NCBI GenBank assembly: GCA_900541125.1
Contig: UQIK01000011.1
Span: 1 to 64,000, forward strand
Direction of reading: 5' to 3'
Origin: an uncultured Collinsella sp.
Lineage (GTDB): Bacteria > Actinomycetota > Coriobacteriia > Coriobacteriales > Coriobacteriaceae
DNA length: 64,000 bases
Part shown: one piece after another, positions 52,186-61,600 of the stretch
Layout: the number at the start of each line of letters is the position of its first letter
Position numbering within the stretch: the stretch's first letter is position 1
Notes under the pieces: model-generated
Seen by the model: the letters and a program-made list of their open reading frames with translations, nothing else
Told to the model about the DNA's origin: nothing
The model's database searches: none
Position numbers and translations under genes: made by a program

Positions 52186-53067
52186 ATGACGGTCTTTATC
52201 CAATACCTGGTCAACGGCCTGTCCATGGGCAGCGTCTACGCCATCATCGCGTTGGGCTACACCATGGTCTACGGTATCGCCAAGATGCTGAACTTCGCTC
52301 ACGGCGATGTCATCATGGTCGGTGCCTATGTCTCGTTCTGTGCCACGTCGTATCTCGGCCTCCCGGGCTGGGCATCTGTAATTCTCTCTTGTGTGGTTTG
52401 TACCGTTCTCGGTGTTCTCATCGAGGGTCTGGCATACAAGCCGCTGCGCCAGGCGGGTCCGCTGGCCGTTCTGATTACGGCTATCGGTGTGTCCTACTTC
52501 CTGCAGAATGCCGCACAGCTTCTGTGGGGCGCCACGCCCAAGAACTTTACTTCGCTCGTTACCTTCCAGGTGCCGGAGTTCTTGGCCAAGTTCAACGTAA
52601 GCGCCGTCTCGCTCGTCACCATCGTCGCCTGCCTGGTTATCATGGCCGGCCTGATGTTCTTTACAGGTAAGACCAAGATGGGCAAAGCCATGCGCGCCGT
52701 GTCCGAGGACAAGGCCGCCGCTCAGCTCATGGGAATCAACGTCAACCGCACCATCTCGATGACGTTCGCCATCGGCTCTGCCCTTGCCGCCATCGCCGGC
52801 GTGCTGCTGTGCTCCTACTCGCCGGTGCTGCAGCCCACGACGGGCGCCATGCCTGGCATCAAGGCTTTCGACGCCGCCGTCTTCGGCGGTATCGGTTCCA
52901 TCCCCGGTGCCTTTGTCGGTGGCATTCTCATCGGCATCATCGAGGCGATGGCGCAGGCCTACATTTCCACGAGCCTTGCCAACTCCATCGTCTTTGGTGT
53001 TTTGATCATCGTCCTGCTCGTCAAGCCTGCCGGCCTCTTGGGCAAGTACGTCCCCGAGAAGGTGTAG
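52186..53067 (+). CDS. livH: branched-chain amino-acid ABC permease LivH
   Basis: The 293-aa inner-membrane protein has about eight membrane segments and the LivH pattern: YTMVYGIAKMLNFAHGD early, and AVFGGIGSIPGAFVGG late. It forms the channel with LivM. AAGGGGG is spaced 9 bases before the ATG at 52186; a further in-frame ATG at 52177 would overlap that site. livM begins at the base after its stop. Confidence 0.93.
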   Translation: MTVFIQYLVNGLSMGSVYAIIALGYTMVYGIAKMLNFAHGDVIMVGAYVSFCATSYLGLPGWASVILSCVVCTVLGVLIEGLAYKPLRQAGPLAVLITAIGVSYFLQNAAQLLWGATPKNFTSLVTFQVPEFLAKFNVSAVSLVTIVACLVIMAGLMFFTGKTKMGKAMRAVSEDKAAAQLMGINVNRTISMTFAIGSALAAIAGVLLCSYSPVLQPTTGAMPGIKAFDAAVFGGIGSIPGAFVGGILIGIIEAMAQAYISTSLANSIVFGVLIIVLLVKPAGLLGKYVPEKV

Positions 53068-54156
53068 GTGAGCGGTATGAAGTTTCTTAAAGACAAGCAG
53101 ACGCGTCACGACTTTGTCACGTACGCCATGTGCATCGTGGCCTTCGCCATCGTGTTCTTTATGCAGTCTAACCACATGATTCCGCGCATGATCGCCGGTC
53201 AGCTGGTTCCCATCACGGCCTATATCGTCATGGCCATCTCCCTTAACCTCGTCGTCGGTATCGCGGGCGACTTGTCGCTGGGCCACGCGGGCTTTATGAG
53301 TGTCGGCGCCTATACGGGAATCGTCACCGCCGTCGCGCTGGAGAGCGCCGTTCCCTCCGATCCGGTGCGCCTTATCATCAGTATCGTGGTCGGCGCCATC
53401 GCTGCCGCCATCCTGGGCTTCTTGATTGGCATCCCGGTCCTTCGTCTGAGCGGCGATTACCTGGCTATCGTGACGCTGGCCTTTGGCGAGATTATCAAGG
53501 AGATCGTCACCTGCCTCATTGTGGGCGTCGATTCCCGCGGCCTGCATGTGATCTTTAACATCACGGGTAACTCCACGATCGATGACCTGCACCTGCTCGA
53601 GGACGGCACCGCCATCATCAAGGGCGCCCAGGGCGCCTCGGGCGTGTCGACGTACTCGACCTTCCTCGCCGGTGCCATCCTGGTCATGGTCGCACTCGTG
53701 ATCGTACTCAACCTGGTTCGCAGCCGTACCGGCCGTGCCATTATGGCCGTGCGCGATAACAAGATTGCAGCCGAGTCCGTAGGCATCTCCGTCACCGAGT
53801 ACCGCATGATCGCCTTCGTGGTTTCCGCTGCCCTCGCCGGTGCTGCCGGAGCCCTCTTCGGCGGTAACTTCTCGCAGCTCTCCGCCACCAAGTTCGACTT
53901 CAACACGTCCATTCTCATCCTGGTGTTCGTGGTCCTGGGCGGTCTGGGCAATATGCGCGGCTCCGTCATCGCGGCGGCGCTGCTCACGGTGCTTCCCGAG
54001 CTGCTTCGTCAGTTCTCGGACTACCGCATGCTCATCTACGCCATCGTGCTGATCCTGGTCATGATCTTTACCAACAATCCGCAGCTCAAGGCGTTCTTCG
54101 GTCGCGTCAAGGACCGCTTTGCTTCCAAGAAGGAGGTGGCAGCCGATGCCCAGTAA
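53068..54156 (+). CDS. livM: branched-chain amino-acid ABC permease LivM
   Basis: The 362-aa membrane protein has about ten membrane segments and the LivM pattern (NLVVGIAGDLSLGHAGFM, DYLAIVTLAFGEIIKEI, VVLGGLGNMRGSVIAA). GTG at 53068 follows directly after livH; an ATG at 53077 is an alternative. It overlaps livG by 11 bp. Confidence 0.93.
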   Translation: MSGMKFLKDKQTRHDFVTYAMCIVAFAIVFFMQSNHMIPRMIAGQLVPITAYIVMAISLNLVVGIAGDLSLGHAGFMSVGAYTGIVTAVALESAVPSDPVRLIISIVVGAIAAAILGFLIGIPVLRLSGDYLAIVTLAFGEIIKEIVTCLIVGVDSRGLHVIFNITGNSTIDDLHLLEDGTAIIKGAQGASGVSTYSTFLAGAILVMVALVIVLNLVRSRTGRAIMAVRDNKIAAESVGISVTEYRMIAFVVSAALAGAAGALFGGNFSQLSATKFDFNTSILILVFVVLGGLGNMRGSVIAAALLTVLPELLRQFSDYRMLIYAIVLILVMIFTNNPQLKAFFGRVKDRFASKKEVAADAQ

Positions 54157-55006
54157 ATTTGAGTTCAACAAGGGCAAGATGGTCCCGTATCCTTCTGGCG
54201 CCATCGTTCCCGACCGTGACCTAGGCGAGCGCCCGGCACTCGAGTGCATCCACCTGGGCATTGAGTTCGGTGGCCTTAAGGCAGTCGACGACTTTAGCCT
54301 GACTATCGGCAAGACCGAGATTGCCGGTCTGATCGGCCCCAACGGCGCCGGTAAGACCACGGTCTTCAACCTGCTCACCAAGGTGTATCAGCCCACGCAC
54401 GGCACCATCCTGCTCGACGGTGAGGACACCTCGGGCAAGTCGGTCTACCAGGTCAACCGCATGGGTATTGCCCGTACCTTCCAGAACATTCGCCTGTTTA
54501 ATACCATGACGGTGGAGGATAACGTTAAGGTCGGCCTGCATAACCAGGAGCGTTACTCCGGCTTTGAGGGCGTGCTGCGCCTGCCGACGTATTGGAAGCA
54601 CGAGAAGGCTGCTCACGAGCGCGCCATGGAGCTGCTGTCCATCTTTGATATGGAGCATCTGGCAAACGAGCAGGCCGGCTCGCTGCCTTACGGCGCCCAG
54701 CGTCGTCTGGAGATCGTCCGCGCGCTTGCCACCAACCCCAAACTGCTGTTGCTCGACGAGCCTGCCGCCGGCATGAACCCGTCCGAGACCGCGGAGCTCA
54801 TGGAGAACATCGTTAAGATTCGCGACACCTTCGGCATTGCCATCATGCTTATCGAGCACGACATGTCGCTCGTCATGAATATTTGCGAGGGTATCTGCGT
54901 GCTCAACTTTGGTAAGGTCATCGCCAAGGGCACGGCAGAGGAAATCCAGAACAACGACGCCGTTATCGAGGCGTATCTGGGTAAGCAGGATAAGGGGGAG
55001 AACTAA
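54146..55006 (+). CDS. livG: branched-chain amino-acid ABC ATPase LivG
   Basis: The 286-aa ABC ATPase has Walker A GPNGAGKTT, a Q-loop in RTFQNIRLF, a signature-region variant SLPYGAQRRLEI in place of the usual LSGGQ, and Walker B LLLLDEP, with a His switch in IEHDMS. The degenerate signature (PYGAQRR) is common in LivG proteins. GGAGG lies 9 bases before the ATG at 54146. livF starts at the base after the stop. Confidence 0.93.
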   Translation: MPSKFEFNKGKMVPYPSGAIVPDRDLGERPALECIHLGIEFGGLKAVDDFSLTIGKTEIAGLIGPNGAGKTTVFNLLTKVYQPTHGTILLDGEDTSGKSVYQVNRMGIARTFQNIRLFNTMTVEDNVKVGLHNQERYSGFEGVLRLPTYWKHEKAAHERAMELLSIFDMEHLANEQAGSLPYGAQRRLEIVRALATNPKLLLLDEPAAGMNPSETAELMENIVKIRDTFGIAIMLIEHDMSLVMNICEGICVLNFGKVIAKGTAEEIQNNDAVIEAYLGKQDKGEN

Positions 55007-55720
55007 ATGGCAGAGCCGATGCTTTCCGTCTACAACATCAACGTCTGGTACGGCGCCATCCACGCCATCAAGGATATCTCCTTTAACGTTAACGAGGGCG
55101 AGATCGTGGCCCTGATCGGCGCCAACGGTGCCGGCAAGTCTACAACGCTCAAGACCGTCTCGGGCCTGCTGCGCTCCAAGACCGGCTCCATCAAGTTTAT
55201 GGGCGAGGATATTACCCATACGCCCGCTGATAAGCTGGTTGGTAAGGGCCTGGCTCAGGTTCCCGAGGGTCGTCGCGCCTTTTTGCAGATGACGGTCGAG
55301 GAAAACCTGGAGATGGGTGCCTATACGCAGCCCAAGTCCACGGTGGCTCCGGGCCTGGAGCGCGTCTACGAGCAGTTCCCGCGCCTGAAGGAACGTCGTC
55401 GCCAGGTCGCCGGCACCCTTTCGGGCGGCGAGCAGCAGATGCTCGTTATGGGGCGCGCCCTTATGAGTAACCCCAAACTGCTTATGCTCGACGAGCCTTC
55501 CATGGGTCTGGCGCCGATTCTGATTGAGCAGATCTTCCAGATTGTCGAGGACCTGCACAAGGCCGGCACCACGGTGCTTCTGGTCGAGCAAAACGCACAG
55601 ATGGCTCTTTCCATCGCCACACGCGGCTACGTGCTCGAGACCGGCAAGATCACCATGACCGGCACCGGCCAAGAGCTCCTGCACGACGACAACGTCCGCA
55701 AAGCCTACCTGGGTGGTTAA
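55007..55720 (+). CDS. livF: branched-chain amino-acid ABC ATPase LivF
   Basis: The 237-aa ABC ATPase has Walker A GANGAGKST, signature LSGGEQQM, Walker B LMLDEPSMG and a VEQN switch. It is the normal LivF length. It completes the transporter with two binding proteins upstream. A strong terminator follows 10 bp after the stop. Confidence 0.94.
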   Translation: MAEPMLSVYNINVWYGAIHAIKDISFNVNEGEIVALIGANGAGKSTTLKTVSGLLRSKTGSIKFMGEDITHTPADKLVGKGLAQVPEGRRAFLQMTVEENLEMGAYTQPKSTVAPGLERVYEQFPRLKERRRQVAGTLSGGEQQMLVMGRALMSNPKLLMLDEPSMGLAPILIEQIFQIVEDLHKAGTTVLLVEQNAQMALSIATRGYVLETGKITMTGTGQELLHDDNVRKAYLGG

Positions 55721-55730
55721 TCCATTCAAC

Positions 55731-55768
55731 AAAGGGGGCGCTGACCAACCCGGTCAGCGCCCCCTTTT
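55731..55768 (+). terminator. terminator of the liv operon
   Basis: AAAGGGGGCGCTGACC pairs perfectly with GGTCAGCGCCCCCTTT (55731-55767), giving a long GC stem flanked by A and T runs. Confidence 0.92.
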
Positions 55769-55837
55769 AAGTTGCGGTGGAATAGGGACTAAATGGGAGT
55801 CTCAGAGGCCAAAACAGTCCCTATTCCACCGCAACTT
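55769..55837. repeat. 22-bp perfect inverted repeat with GGGACT arms
   Basis: The arms 55769-55790 and 55816-55837 are perfect 22-bp complements (AAGTTGCGG...AATAGGGACT) around a 25-base loop. It lies immediately after the liv terminator, upstream of cutC. The GGGACT/AGTCCC ends of the arms relate it loosely to the GGGACAG elements. Confidence 0.75.
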
Positions 55838-55895
55838 CATGGGGATGTGTGACAATGCCCGTCGGAAAACGTCTGTTGTCTTTGGGGGTCCATCT

Positions 55896-56573
55896 ATGCT
55901 GTACGAGTTTTGTGCCGAGAACTTTGAGCGAGTGCCAGCGGCCATCGAGGCCGGTGCGAGGCGCATTGAGCTGTGTGACAACCTCGCCGTCGGTGGCACC
56001 ACGCCTTCGGCCGGCGTTATCAGCGCTACAACCAACTATGCCCACGAACACGATGCACGGGTGATGTGCATGATCCGTCCGCGTGGCGGCGACTTTCACT
56101 ACAACCAGGATGAGCTGCGCATGATGGAGATGGACTTGGGCCTTGCCGTGAGTGCGGGCGTTGACGGCTTGGTCTTTGGCTGCTGCAAACCCTGCGCTGG
56201 CGGATGGGCGCTCGACGAGCTTACGCTTGGCGCCCTCGTGATGGCTGCGGGCTGCGCGACCGAGGAATGTAAGCGTGATCCCATCGACATCACCTTCCAC
56301 ATGTCATTTGACCAGCTCTCGCCCGAGGCTCAGCTCGATGCGATTGATACACTTGCCGACTGCGGCGTTACGCGCATCCTCACGCATGGCGGCGCTGCCG
56401 GTACGTCGATCGAGGATAATTTCGATTACCTGACTCGTTTAATCGAGTATGCGGGCGATCGTTTGACCATCCTTCCCGGCGGCGGCATCACTACGGCAAA
56501 TCGCGACGCGGTCGCGGCGGCGCTAGGCGTCTCCGAGCTCCATGGCACCAAGATCGTGCCGCTGGAGGTATAA
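55896..56573 (+). CDS. CutC family protein
   Basis: The 225-aa TIM-barrel protein is CutC-like: MLYEFCAENFERVPAAIEAG, RIELCDNLAVGGTTPS, MIRPRGGDF, and ILTHGGAAGTS. CutC has been linked to copper homeostasis, but its molecular activity is uncertain. GGGGG lies 12 bases before the ATG. The next gene starts three bases after its stop, so the two are likely co-transcribed. Confidence 0.88.
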   Translation: MLYEFCAENFERVPAAIEAGARRIELCDNLAVGGTTPSAGVISATTNYAHEHDARVMCMIRPRGGDFHYNQDELRMMEMDLGLAVSAGVDGLVFGCCKPCAGGWALDELTLGALVMAAGCATEECKRDPIDITFHMSFDQLSPEAQLDAIDTLADCGVTRILTHGGAAGTSIEDNFDYLTRLIEYAGDRLTILPGGGITTANRDAVAAALGVSELHGTKIVPLEV

Positions 56574-56576
56574 CCC

Positions 56577-57374
56577 GTGGCGCTGGTATTTGACGTTCAG
56601 CAGGCGAGCGGTAAGCCCGACGATAATCGTCGCCCTGGCACCGCGTGCCCCTTTTGCGACACGGAGGGACTTGCCAACATCATCCAGCGCGATGGTGACT
56701 GTATCTGGCTCGAGAATAAGTTCAAGACCTTGCGGGCCACACGTCAGACCGTATTGATCGAGTCTGCCAATCACGACGCCGACCTGGTGACCTATGAACC
56801 GGATGAGCTGCATCATGTGATGCGGTTTGCCCTGGGCTGTTGGCAGCAGATGATCGATTCCCAACAGTACCGCAGTGTGCTCATGTACAAGAACAAAGGC
56901 CCGCTTTCGGGCGGCAGCCTCGTCCATCCACACATGCAGATTGTGGGCCTGGAACAGGAGGACGGCTATGCGGCGCTGACCTCAGCCAACTTTGAAGGCA
57001 TCAGTGTCTGGCAACAGGGGAGAATCTCGGTCGACATCTCAACCGAACCGATCATGGGGTTCTTTGAGGTCAACGTCTCGGCTCCACAGGGAATCGCCGC
57101 CAGCGACGACGCCCGCGACCAAGCCGAAGCGGACCTGTTTGCCGATGCGATTCAGGTGGCCCTGCGCTATATCCTGCACGAGCACCATGGCGGTCGCGCG
57201 GAGTCGTACAACTTGTTCTTCTACCACATGGACGGCCGGACCATTGCCAAGGCTCTGCCACGTTGGGTGGTTTCGCCCTACTTTGTGGGCTATCGTCTGG
57301 CCCAGGTCAATGCCGAGACCACGCTCGATATCGATGCTGAGCGCCTGCGTGCGCATCTGGAAACGCTCGCGTAG
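56577..57374 (+). CDS. DUF4931 protein of the GalT/HIT superfamily
   Basis: The 265-aa protein has a CPFC zinc-type motif (about 24-27) and the HIT/GalT active-site pattern GGSLVHPHMQI (His-x-His-x-Gln). The family is DUF4931, related to galactose-1-phosphate uridylyltransferase; the true substrate is unknown. GTG start with GGAGG in the end of cutC. The cutC pairing gives no functional hint. Confidence 0.75.
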   Translation: MALVFDVQQASGKPDDNRRPGTACPFCDTEGLANIIQRDGDCIWLENKFKTLRATRQTVLIESANHDADLVTYEPDELHHVMRFALGCWQQMIDSQQYRSVLMYKNKGPLSGGSLVHPHMQIVGLEQEDGYAALTSANFEGISVWQQGRISVDISTEPIMGFFEVNVSAPQGIAASDDARDQAEADLFADAIQVALRYILHEHHGGRAESYNLFFYHMDGRTIAKALPRWVVSPYFVGYRLAQVNAETTLDIDAERLRAHLETLA

Positions 57375-57404
57375 CAAGGCGAGCGCCTGCGAAAAGAGTG
57401 CTGC

Positions 57405-58403
57405 TTAGCGTGCCATCGCGTCGCGCCCGGCCTCGACCCGCTTGCGCTGTTTGGCGCGCTCCTCGCCGGTCAGACGTTCAAAGAGATGTCCGATAAGCGA
57501 GGCGAGTACCTGCTGAAACATCGTGCCGCACATGACGGGGAACACGACCTCGCCGGGAAAATACTGTGTGGCGATGACGGCGCCCGAAGAGATATTGCGC
57601 ATGCCACAGGTAAAGCACATGGTGGTCGTCTCGCTATACGGCAGATGCAGGACACGTGCGACCAGGATGCCGATGATAAAGCCACTGATGGCGAACGCCA
57701 GGATAAAGAGGGCGACTTCCAGGCGTACCATGTTCATGTGCAGCACGTACTCGCTCATGGCGGTGGAGTTGGACGCGATGACGCCCATCATCATGAACTT
57801 GCAGGCGGGCGAAAGCGCGGGGGAGAGTTTCTCATGACCCCAGCCGCGCGTGAGTTCGTTAATGACGATACCGAGCACGGCGGGTATGGCGATCATAAAG
57901 GCCATATTCTGCATCATGCTCGGCACGTCGATCGAGACGGTGGCGCCCAGCAGGAGCTTGAGCGTAAGAGGAATCGTCACAGGTGAGATGACCGAGGACG
58001 TCAGGATGATGGTGAGCGCGAGCGGGCCGTTGCCGCCGAACATGCTAATCCACATAAAGGCAGTGACTGCCACGGGTACGCTGTACTCGAGCACGATGCC
58101 ACAGACAAGGTTGGGATTGGAGCCAAAGAACAGTGAGCCCATGGCATACGCTGCGATGGGGATGATCACAGCCGAGACAAATAACGCCAAAATCAGATGC
58201 AGGGGACGATGGAACACCTCAGCCACCTGATGAAAGGTGTTGCTGAGCGCACCCTGAAACGTCATGAAAGCAAACAAGGTGGGAACGATGGGCTTGAGAA
58301 CGCCGATCTGCTGGGGAAAGAGCACGCCGAGCGCCACACAAATCGGAACGATGACCTGCATGTGCCCCGCGAGAAACTTGCCCAGTCCAACCCATTGTTT
58401 CAT
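57405..58403 (-). CDS. BASS-family sodium symporter
   Basis: The 332-aa membrane protein has nine to ten segments and the bile acid:sodium symporter (SBF) pattern: TFQGALSNTF, EYSVPVAVTAFMW, FTCGMRNISSGAVIA. Members carry bile acids, keto acids or other organic anions; the substrate is not evident. GGGAG lies upstream of the ATG. In a gut bacterium a bile-acid role is possible but not shown. Confidence 0.85.
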   Translation of the reverse strand: MKQWVGLGKFLAGHMQVIVPICVALGVLFPQQIGVLKPIVPTLFAFMTFQGALSNTFHQVAEVFHRPLHLILALFVSAVIIPIAAYAMGSLFFGSNPNLVCGIVLEYSVPVAVTAFMWISMFGGNGPLALTIILTSSVISPVTIPLTLKLLLGATVSIDVPSMMQNMAFMIAIPAVLGIVINELTRGWGHEKLSPALSPACKFMMMGVIASNSTAMSEYVLHMNMVRLEVALFILAFAISGFIIGILVARVLHLPYSETTTMCFTCGMRNISSGAVIATQYFPGEVVFPVMCGTMFQQVLASLIGHLFERLTGEERAKQRKRVEAGRDAMAR

Positions 58404-58565
58404 ATACTCTTGTGACTCCCTTTGCTCGTGAATTCGTTTTGAATGGATATGCTAGACGCTCGCATGCGTCCGTGCGTCAGAAACGCTCGAATATTTCGAG
58501 GCGATTACCGGCATCGTTTACCGAAACCGCGGCGTGCTGCGGCGATTTGCGTCCGCGCTGCACGG

Positions 58566-58571
58566 TATAAT
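58566..58571 (+). promoter_or_regulatory. consensus -10 box upstream of recJ-recQ
   Basis: TATAAT at 58566-58571 matches the -10 consensus exactly. No good -35 lies 16-18 bp upstream. A transcript from here would have a leader of about 50 bases before the first ATG at 58628. Confidence 0.5.
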
Positions 58572-58627
58572 AAATCCGTTCAACAGATCTGCCTGCCGAA
58601 GCGGGCATACACAGAGGACTCATCGCT

Positions 58628-58693
58628 ATGAACCGTGAGAGGTATCGCGGCGACCTGCCCCTATCGGGGGTGGGCGCCTATGTCATCGCTTAA
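58628..58693 (+). CDS. possible 21-aa leader peptide overlapping the recJ-recQ start
   Basis: ATG at 58628 is preceded by AGAGGA and encodes MNRERYRGDLPLSGVGAYVI plus Ala, stopping at TAA inside the recJ-recQ gene. The overlap with the downstream start (58680) is 14 bases. It could couple or limit translation of the large enzyme. It may also be a chance open frame. Confidence 0.35.
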   Translation: MNRERYRGDLPLSGVGAYVIA

Positions 58694-61600
58694 GACGACG
58701 CATCGCTGGGCGGTCGCTCAGCAAAACCCCGAGCTCGAAAAGGAGCTTTCGGCTGGCCTGGGCATACCCGGGCTGGTGGCGCGCATTATGGTTGCGCACG
58801 GCATTACATCCATCGAGGAAGGCCAGCTGTTTTTGACGCCTTCGCTTGATCGCGACTGGGCCGACCCACTCATTATCCCGGGCATGTCGGTCGTTGCCGA
58901 CCGCGTTGAGCGCGCTATTCGCAACCACGAGCACATCGCGGTCTTTGGCGATTTTGACGTTGACGGTATTACGTCGACCTGTCTGTTGACCGAGGCACTG
59001 CGCACGTTTGGCGCCAACGTCACGCCGTTTATTCCGCATCGCTTTGACGAGGGCTACGGTCTTTCGCGAGCGGCGCTCGACCGCGTTAACGAGCTCGCTC
59101 GCCCCCAGCTGATCGTGACCGTCGATAACGGCATTGCCGCCAAGGAAGAGGTCTCCTATCTGGAGAGCCTGGGGATCGATTTGGTGGTCACGGATCATCA
59201 CGAGCCGTCCGACCAGGTGCCGCAGGGCGTGCCTCTGACCGACCCCAAGCTCGAGGACGAGGGTCCTTCGCGTGAGCTTGCCGGTGCCGGCGTGGCACTC
59301 AAGCTGGTGCAGGTTCTGGGCGAGCGTCTGGGCAAGCCGCCGTATTGGCGTTCGCTGATCGAAGTTGCGGCGCTTGGTACCGTGTCCGACATGATGCCGC
59401 TGACGCCCGAGAACCGCGCGCTGGTCGCCGAGGGCATCCAGCAGATGCGCGTAACCGCTCGCCCCGGCTATATCGCGCTTGCCGCGCTCGCCAAGGCGGA
59501 CCTTTCGAGCATTACGGCGGATGGCCTGTCATTCTCGCTCATTCCCCGCTTGAACGCCGCCGGCCGCATGGCCGATCCCAAGCTGGCGCTCGACCTGTTG
59601 CTTGCCCGCGACCCCATCGAAGCGAGCGCGCTTGCCGCCGAGCTCGAGGAGATCAACCGGCAGCGTCGCGAGATCGAGGCGGAGCTCACACGCGATGCCA
59701 TGGCAAAGGTCGAGGAGACCTATGATGGCGGTCGCGCAATCGTCGTGGGTGGCGAGGGCTGGCACGAGGGCGTCAAGGGTATCGTGGCGAGCCGCCTGAC
59801 CAACCGTTATCACGTGCCGGCGCTGCTGTTCTCGATCGAAAACGGTATCGCTCGCGGTTCGGGTCGCTCGGTGGGCAAGGTCAACCTGTTCGACGCTGTC
59901 GAGCGCTGCTCAGATCTGCTGATTCGTCGCGGCGGACATGCGGGTGCGGTGGGCGTGACCATCGAGGCGTCCAAGCTCGACGAGTTCCGCCGTCGCCTTT
60001 CGGCCGTGCTATCGGAGCTTCCCGCCGAGGACTTTGAGGACACCGACGAGGTTGCCGCCACCGTTGACCTCTCCGAGCTGAATATTGAGACCATCGAGCA
60101 AATCTCCCGTCTTGAGCCGTTTGGCCAGGGCAACAAGGTGCCGCTGTTGGCGGCCGAGGGCGTGACAATGTGCGATCGTGCCGTGGTGGGCAAAACCGGC
60201 GAGCACATGCGCTTCGTGGCGACCGATGGCGCTGCGAGTGTGCCGGCCATTATGTTCCGCGTGCCGCAGATCGATAAGCTCATCAATTGCGATAGCGCCG
60301 TCGACCTGGTATTCGAGGCCGTGGCCGAGCATTGGCAAGGTCGCGTAAAGCCCAAGCTCATGATCAAGGATGTCTTGGTCCGCGATACCACGGCGCCCAG
60401 CATTGACGACCCGGCATGTGAGCTTCGCCGTGGCGTGGAGCCTGCGGACGCCGGTCTTCGTCTGGAGTCCCGCAAGCGCCAAACGCTCGCCCAGCTTTCC
60501 TATACCGAGCTGACGCGCTCGCTTATCCATAACTTTATCGGTTCGAACCAGCCGCACCGCGCGCAGGTCGAGGCGCTCGATGCCCTGGCCGATCGCCAAA
60601 GTGTTCTGGCCGTTATGGGAACGGGGCGCGGCAAGTCTCTTATCTTCCATGTGCATGCCGCGCGCGAGGCGGTCCTTCGCGGGCGTGCGAGCATCTTTGT
60701 CTATCCGCTGCGCGCGCTCGTTGCCGACCAGGCCTATCACCTCTCGTCGACGATGGCCGCGCTCGGCATTGGCGTAGGCGTGCTGACCGGCGAGACCGTG
60801 GAGGCGGCGCGCGATGACGTGTTTGCCGGCTTGGCTTCGGGCCGCACCGGCATCGTGCTCACGACGCCCGAGTTCCTGTCCATTCACCGCGACCGCTTTG
60901 CGCGTTCGGGGCGCATCGGGTTTGTCGTTATCGATGAGGCGCACCACGCCGGCCTTGCCAAGGGCGGCGATCGCAGCGCCTATCTCGACATGCCCGATAT
61001 CCTCAAGGCCCTGGGCGACCCGGTCGTTCTGGCCACGACTGCCACCGCAACGGCTCCGGTTGTGGCCGAGCTCGCCCGCGTGCTACCGATTACCCGTACG
61101 GTGGTCGACGAGACGGTGCGCGAGAACTTGCAGCTCGAGGATGACCGAGACCTTGCGAGCCGCGAGAACCGCCTGGTGTCAATTGTGGCGACGGGGGAGA
61201 AGACCGTCATCTACGTCAACTCGCGCGACCAGTCCGTGGCGCTTGCTAAGACGCTGCGCAAGCGGGTACCCGATTGCGCGACCCGCATCGCGTTCTATAA
61301 CGCGGGGCTTGCGCGCTCCGATCGTCGCCGCGTGGAGGAAGCATTCCGAGACGGAAGCCTCAGCTGCATCGTTTCGACCTCTGCCTTTGGTGAGGGCGTC
61401 AACCTGCCCGATATCCGCCATGTCGTGCTCTACCACATGCCGTTTGGCAGCATTGAGTTCAACCAGATGAGCGGACGCGCCGGTCGCGACGGCCAACCTG
61501 CCGTGATTCACTTGCTCTACTCGTCGCGTGACGCTCGCATTAACGAGCGCCTACTCGACTGCTATGCGCCCGAGCGCGACGAGCTCGTCACGCTCTATCG

